Origin: Lachnospiraceae bacterium
GTDB taxonomy: Bacteria; Bacillota_A; Clostridia; Lachnospirales; Lachnospiraceae
Reading direction: 5' to 3'
NCBI GenBank assembly: GCA_017416505.1
Contig: JAFQCI010000125.1
Location: 1-6,724, forward strand
Length of the DNA: 6,724 bases
Under the pieces are notes generated by a model that ran no database searches, was not told the DNA's origin, and worked only from the letters and a program-made list of their open reading frames with translations. Shown here piece by piece: positions 5,085 to 6,724 of the stretch. The position numbers and the translations under genes are program-made. Each line of letters opens with the position of its first letter. Position 1 is the stretch's first letter.

Positions 5085-6051
5085 ACACTTTGCAAAAGAG
5101 ATAGTGGAAGAGTTTCTGTTAAAAGACATCAAATTGGAGTACACCAAAGATTCCGTAATTCCATACCTTCAATTAAGGCTGGAAGACAAAAGCGGAGTTC
5201 TCTTTGGTCGTATTTGGGACAATAACATTGAGGACGAGTATTTGACCTTCAAAGGTAAGGTGGTTAGAGCATATGGCGAAGTGACCTTAAATTCTTCTTT
5301 ACCCGAATTCATATGTTTCAGGATGGAACTTGTGGCAGACGCAGAGATGAGTTGCTTTATAAAGGGAATCTCTGAAGAAGAGACGGAAAAATATCTAATA
5401 ACACTTAGAAAACAAATGTCCCTGGTTAAGAATCAAGGACTTCATGAATTATTAACTACCGTCTTTAATGGTGAAATGAATAGATTTAAAGAAGCGCCGG
5501 CTTCTTTAAATCTATCCGGAAGTTATAATGGTGGACTACTTGTACAGACTGTGTCTGTAACGAGCATGGCTCTACAACTCATGCGCTCTCACAAACTTTA
5601 CTCTTATCAACCTGATTTGAAGATTGAACTGGATGAAGAACTAATGGTATGTGGTGCCTTATTATTTGGAATAGGTATATCGCATTTGTTTACTCCTTAT
5701 CCACAAGCCGAGAGGGTGGGAGAGTATTCGCTAATACCTAAAGAAGTTTTAAGTATTCAGATAATAGAAAAATACTTTTCTGAAATACAATCTTTTGTAT
5801 CCATCGAAAAGAAAAATCTAATATATCACATGATTCAGAGTGTTTACAGTAAAGATACTGCCGGAATTATGACAAGGGAAGCCCTATTGCTAAACATGGC
5901 TTACCATGCATACAAAAGATTATCCGATCAGGAGTGTCTTCTTTCCAAAATTCAAGATAAAACAGGACCGGTATATATACAAAACAAAAATCATTATCTC
6001 TATTTAACCAGACAAGAAATAAAAGGAGGAACAGGCAATGAACTTGAATGA
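5053..6051 (+). CDS. YhaM-like OB-fold/HD-family protein with lost HD metal ligands (predicted pseudoenzyme)
   Basis: This 332-aa protein has the layout and length of YhaM/CBF1-type 3'-5' exoribonucleases: an N-terminal OB fold (about 1-100) with LQLRLEDKSGVLFGRIWDNN at 39-58, then an HD-family helical domain introduced by RFKEAPASLNL. Active YhaM proteins are expected to have HH before GGLLEHT, then LLHDIGK, then SHHG. Here the matching positions read SG (155-156) before GGLLVQT (160-166), LLFGIGIS (203-210) and SVYS (263-266). All recognisable His/Asp ligands are replaced while the scaffold, including the EALLL segment (276-280), is kept. It should bind nucleic acid or partners without nuclease activity; that is inference. 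ATG at 5053 has GGAG 8 nt upstream and overlaps the zincin gene by 32 nt. The C-terminus overlaps the clamp-loader gene by 14 nt, and its KGG codons form that gene's ribosome binding site. Confidence 0.72.
   Translation: MKKIYVSQITEHFAKEIVEEFLLKDIKLEYTKDSVIPYLQLRLEDKSGVLFGRIWDNNIEDEYLTFKGKVVRAYGEVTLNSSLPEFICFRMELVADAEMSCFIKGISEEETEKYLITLRKQMSLVKNQGLHELLTTVFNGEMNRFKEAPASLNLSGSYNGGLLVQTVSVTSMALQLMRSHKLYSYQPDLKIELDEELMVCGALLFGIGISHLFTPYPQAERVGEYSLIPKEVLSIQIIEKYFSEIQSFVSIEKKNLIYHMIQSVYSKDTAGIMTREALLLNMAYHAYKRLSDQECLLSKIQDKTGPVYIQNKNHYLYLTRQEIKGGTGNELE
5480..5515. repeat. Perfect 16-bp inverted repeat inside the YhaM-like gene
   Basis: ATAGATTTAAAGAAGC (5480-5495) and its exact reverse complement GCTTCTTTAAATCTAT (5500-5515) flank a 4-nt GCCG centre. 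The RNA would form a 16-bp hairpin with no mismatches. It encodes NRFKEAPASLNL at the join between the OB fold and the HD-like domain. No T-tract follows, so it is not an intrinsic terminator. Confidence 0.85.
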
Positions 6052-6724
6052 AATAATAAATAGTGACACGATGAGTCAAATAAATGATTATCTGACGCTC
6101 AAAAAGCCTCCAGGATTGATTTTAAAGGGCATAGGCGGTCTGGGCAAGGCAGAAGCCGCTAAATTCGTTTCTGCGGCGCTTCTGGGCTGTTCAGAGGGCG
6201 ATTTGATTACAAACCCCGACTATTTTCACACCGATCCTTCAAAATCCCTGAAGGTTGACGATATTAATAGCCTTCTTGATATGGCTAATCGTTCAAGTGT
6301 GGGGACACGTAAAGTAATTGTTATTTATAACGCCCACACAATGACGATACAGACTCAAAATCGCTTGTTAAAGTTATTAGAAGATAGACATGAAACTAAT
6401 ATTTTGATTATTCATACTCAGAAAGATGTATTGATTGATACAATATCTAGTAGGTGTTATACCATCAATTTTCATCCTCTATCTGACGAAAAAATGAAAA
6501 TCTATCTCAATAAAAAGGGTGTAGAAAGCAAATACCATGACTTTCTGTGTTTTTTAACACAAAACGCTCCTTTGGTGATTGAGGATAAGGAAATTTTAAA
6601 GGATTATCTTTCTATGTTTGACAAAATGAACGTTCTCACTATGAGAGAAAATCTTTTGCAATTGTTTCATTGTCTTAAGGAAAAAGATAATGCTGAGTTT
6701 TATTCCTCTCATGATGAACATCCA
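6038..6724 (+). CDS. holB: DNA polymerase III delta-prime-like clamp-loader protein, 3'-truncated by the window edge
   Basis: The first 229 residues are visible and the frame is open to the window end. It is an AAA+ clamp-loader subunit: the P-loop GIGGLGKA at residues 31-38, RKVIVIYNAHTM (91-102) at the Walker B position, TQNRLLKLLEDRHE (106-119) matching the aANaLLKxLEEP helix, and SSRC (137-140), the SRC motif of clamp-loader subunits. Walker A has Ala for Thr/Ser after Lys and the Walker B acids are replaced by Tyr-Asn, so ATP hydrolysis is doubtful, as in other delta-prime subunits. The four-Cys zinc module normally found between P-loop and Walker B is absent; only one Cys (C51) and NPDYFHTDP remain, so this is a compact form. 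Delta-prime helps open and load the sliding clamp during replication. ATG at 6038 follows AAAAGGAGG by 8 nt and overlaps the previous gene by 14 nt, so the two are probably coupled. Confidence 0.82.
   Translation, partial: MNLNEIINSDTMSQINDYLTLKKPPGLILKGIGGLGKAEAAKFVSAALLGCSEGDLITNPDYFHTDPSKSLKVDDINSLLDMANRSSVGTRKVIVIYNAHTMTIQTQNRLLKLLEDRHETNILIIHTQKDVLIDTISSRCYTINFHPLSDEKMKIYLNKKGVESKYHDFLCFLTQNAPLVIEDKEILKDYLSMFDKMNVLTMRENLLQLFHCLKEKDNAEFYSSHDEHP

Noticed and set aside
1..6724. CRISPR array, tRNA, rRNA, transposase or insertion sequence
   Set aside because: No regularly spaced repeats, tRNA-like cloverleaf, rRNA segments or transposase motifs were found; the four palindromes are irregularly spaced and differ in orientation.

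Overview
The window looks like the backbone of a mobile replicon (large plasmid, phage-plasmid or integrative element) from a low-GC Gram-positive host, probably a Clostridia-type Firmicute. The support is AT-rich DNA, strong AAAAGGAGG ribosome binding sites, U-tract intrinsic terminators, a near-consensus sigma-A promoter, and a ParAB partition cassette beside replication-type proteins. The exact host cannot be told from the sequence alone.

Layout: (i) 1-1055 (+) is the 3' part of a gene for a toprim/DUF3854-like protein of the primase/helicase-associated type; it enters from outside the window. (ii) 1054-1106 is a convergent junction with a hairpin terminator and the first of four palindromes. 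(iii) 3005-1111 (-) is a parA-parB operon whose stop and start codons overlap (TAATG). (iv) 3006-3356 is a divergent control region. It holds a parA promoter, two more palindromes, a near-consensus forward promoter, and a leader of about 110 nt that folds and ends in an intrinsic terminator just before the next ribosome binding site. (v) 3357-6724 (+) is a three-gene operon with overlapping genes: a 575-aa protein with an HEYFH zincin motif, a YhaM-like OB-fold/HD-family protein that has lost its HD metal ligands, and a DNA polymerase III delta-prime-like clamp-loader protein that runs off the window.

How the parts may work together: ParA and ParB should segregate the element. The 15-bp palindrome ACCGAACGGTTCGGT occurs once downstream of parB, twice in the divergent control region and once inside the zincin gene. 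It is the best candidate for the centromere (parS) or operator. The divergent operon pairs a clamp-loader-like protein with a pseudo-nuclease and a protease-like protein behind an attenuator-type leader. I do not recognise this combination as a described system, and it is the part most worth following up.
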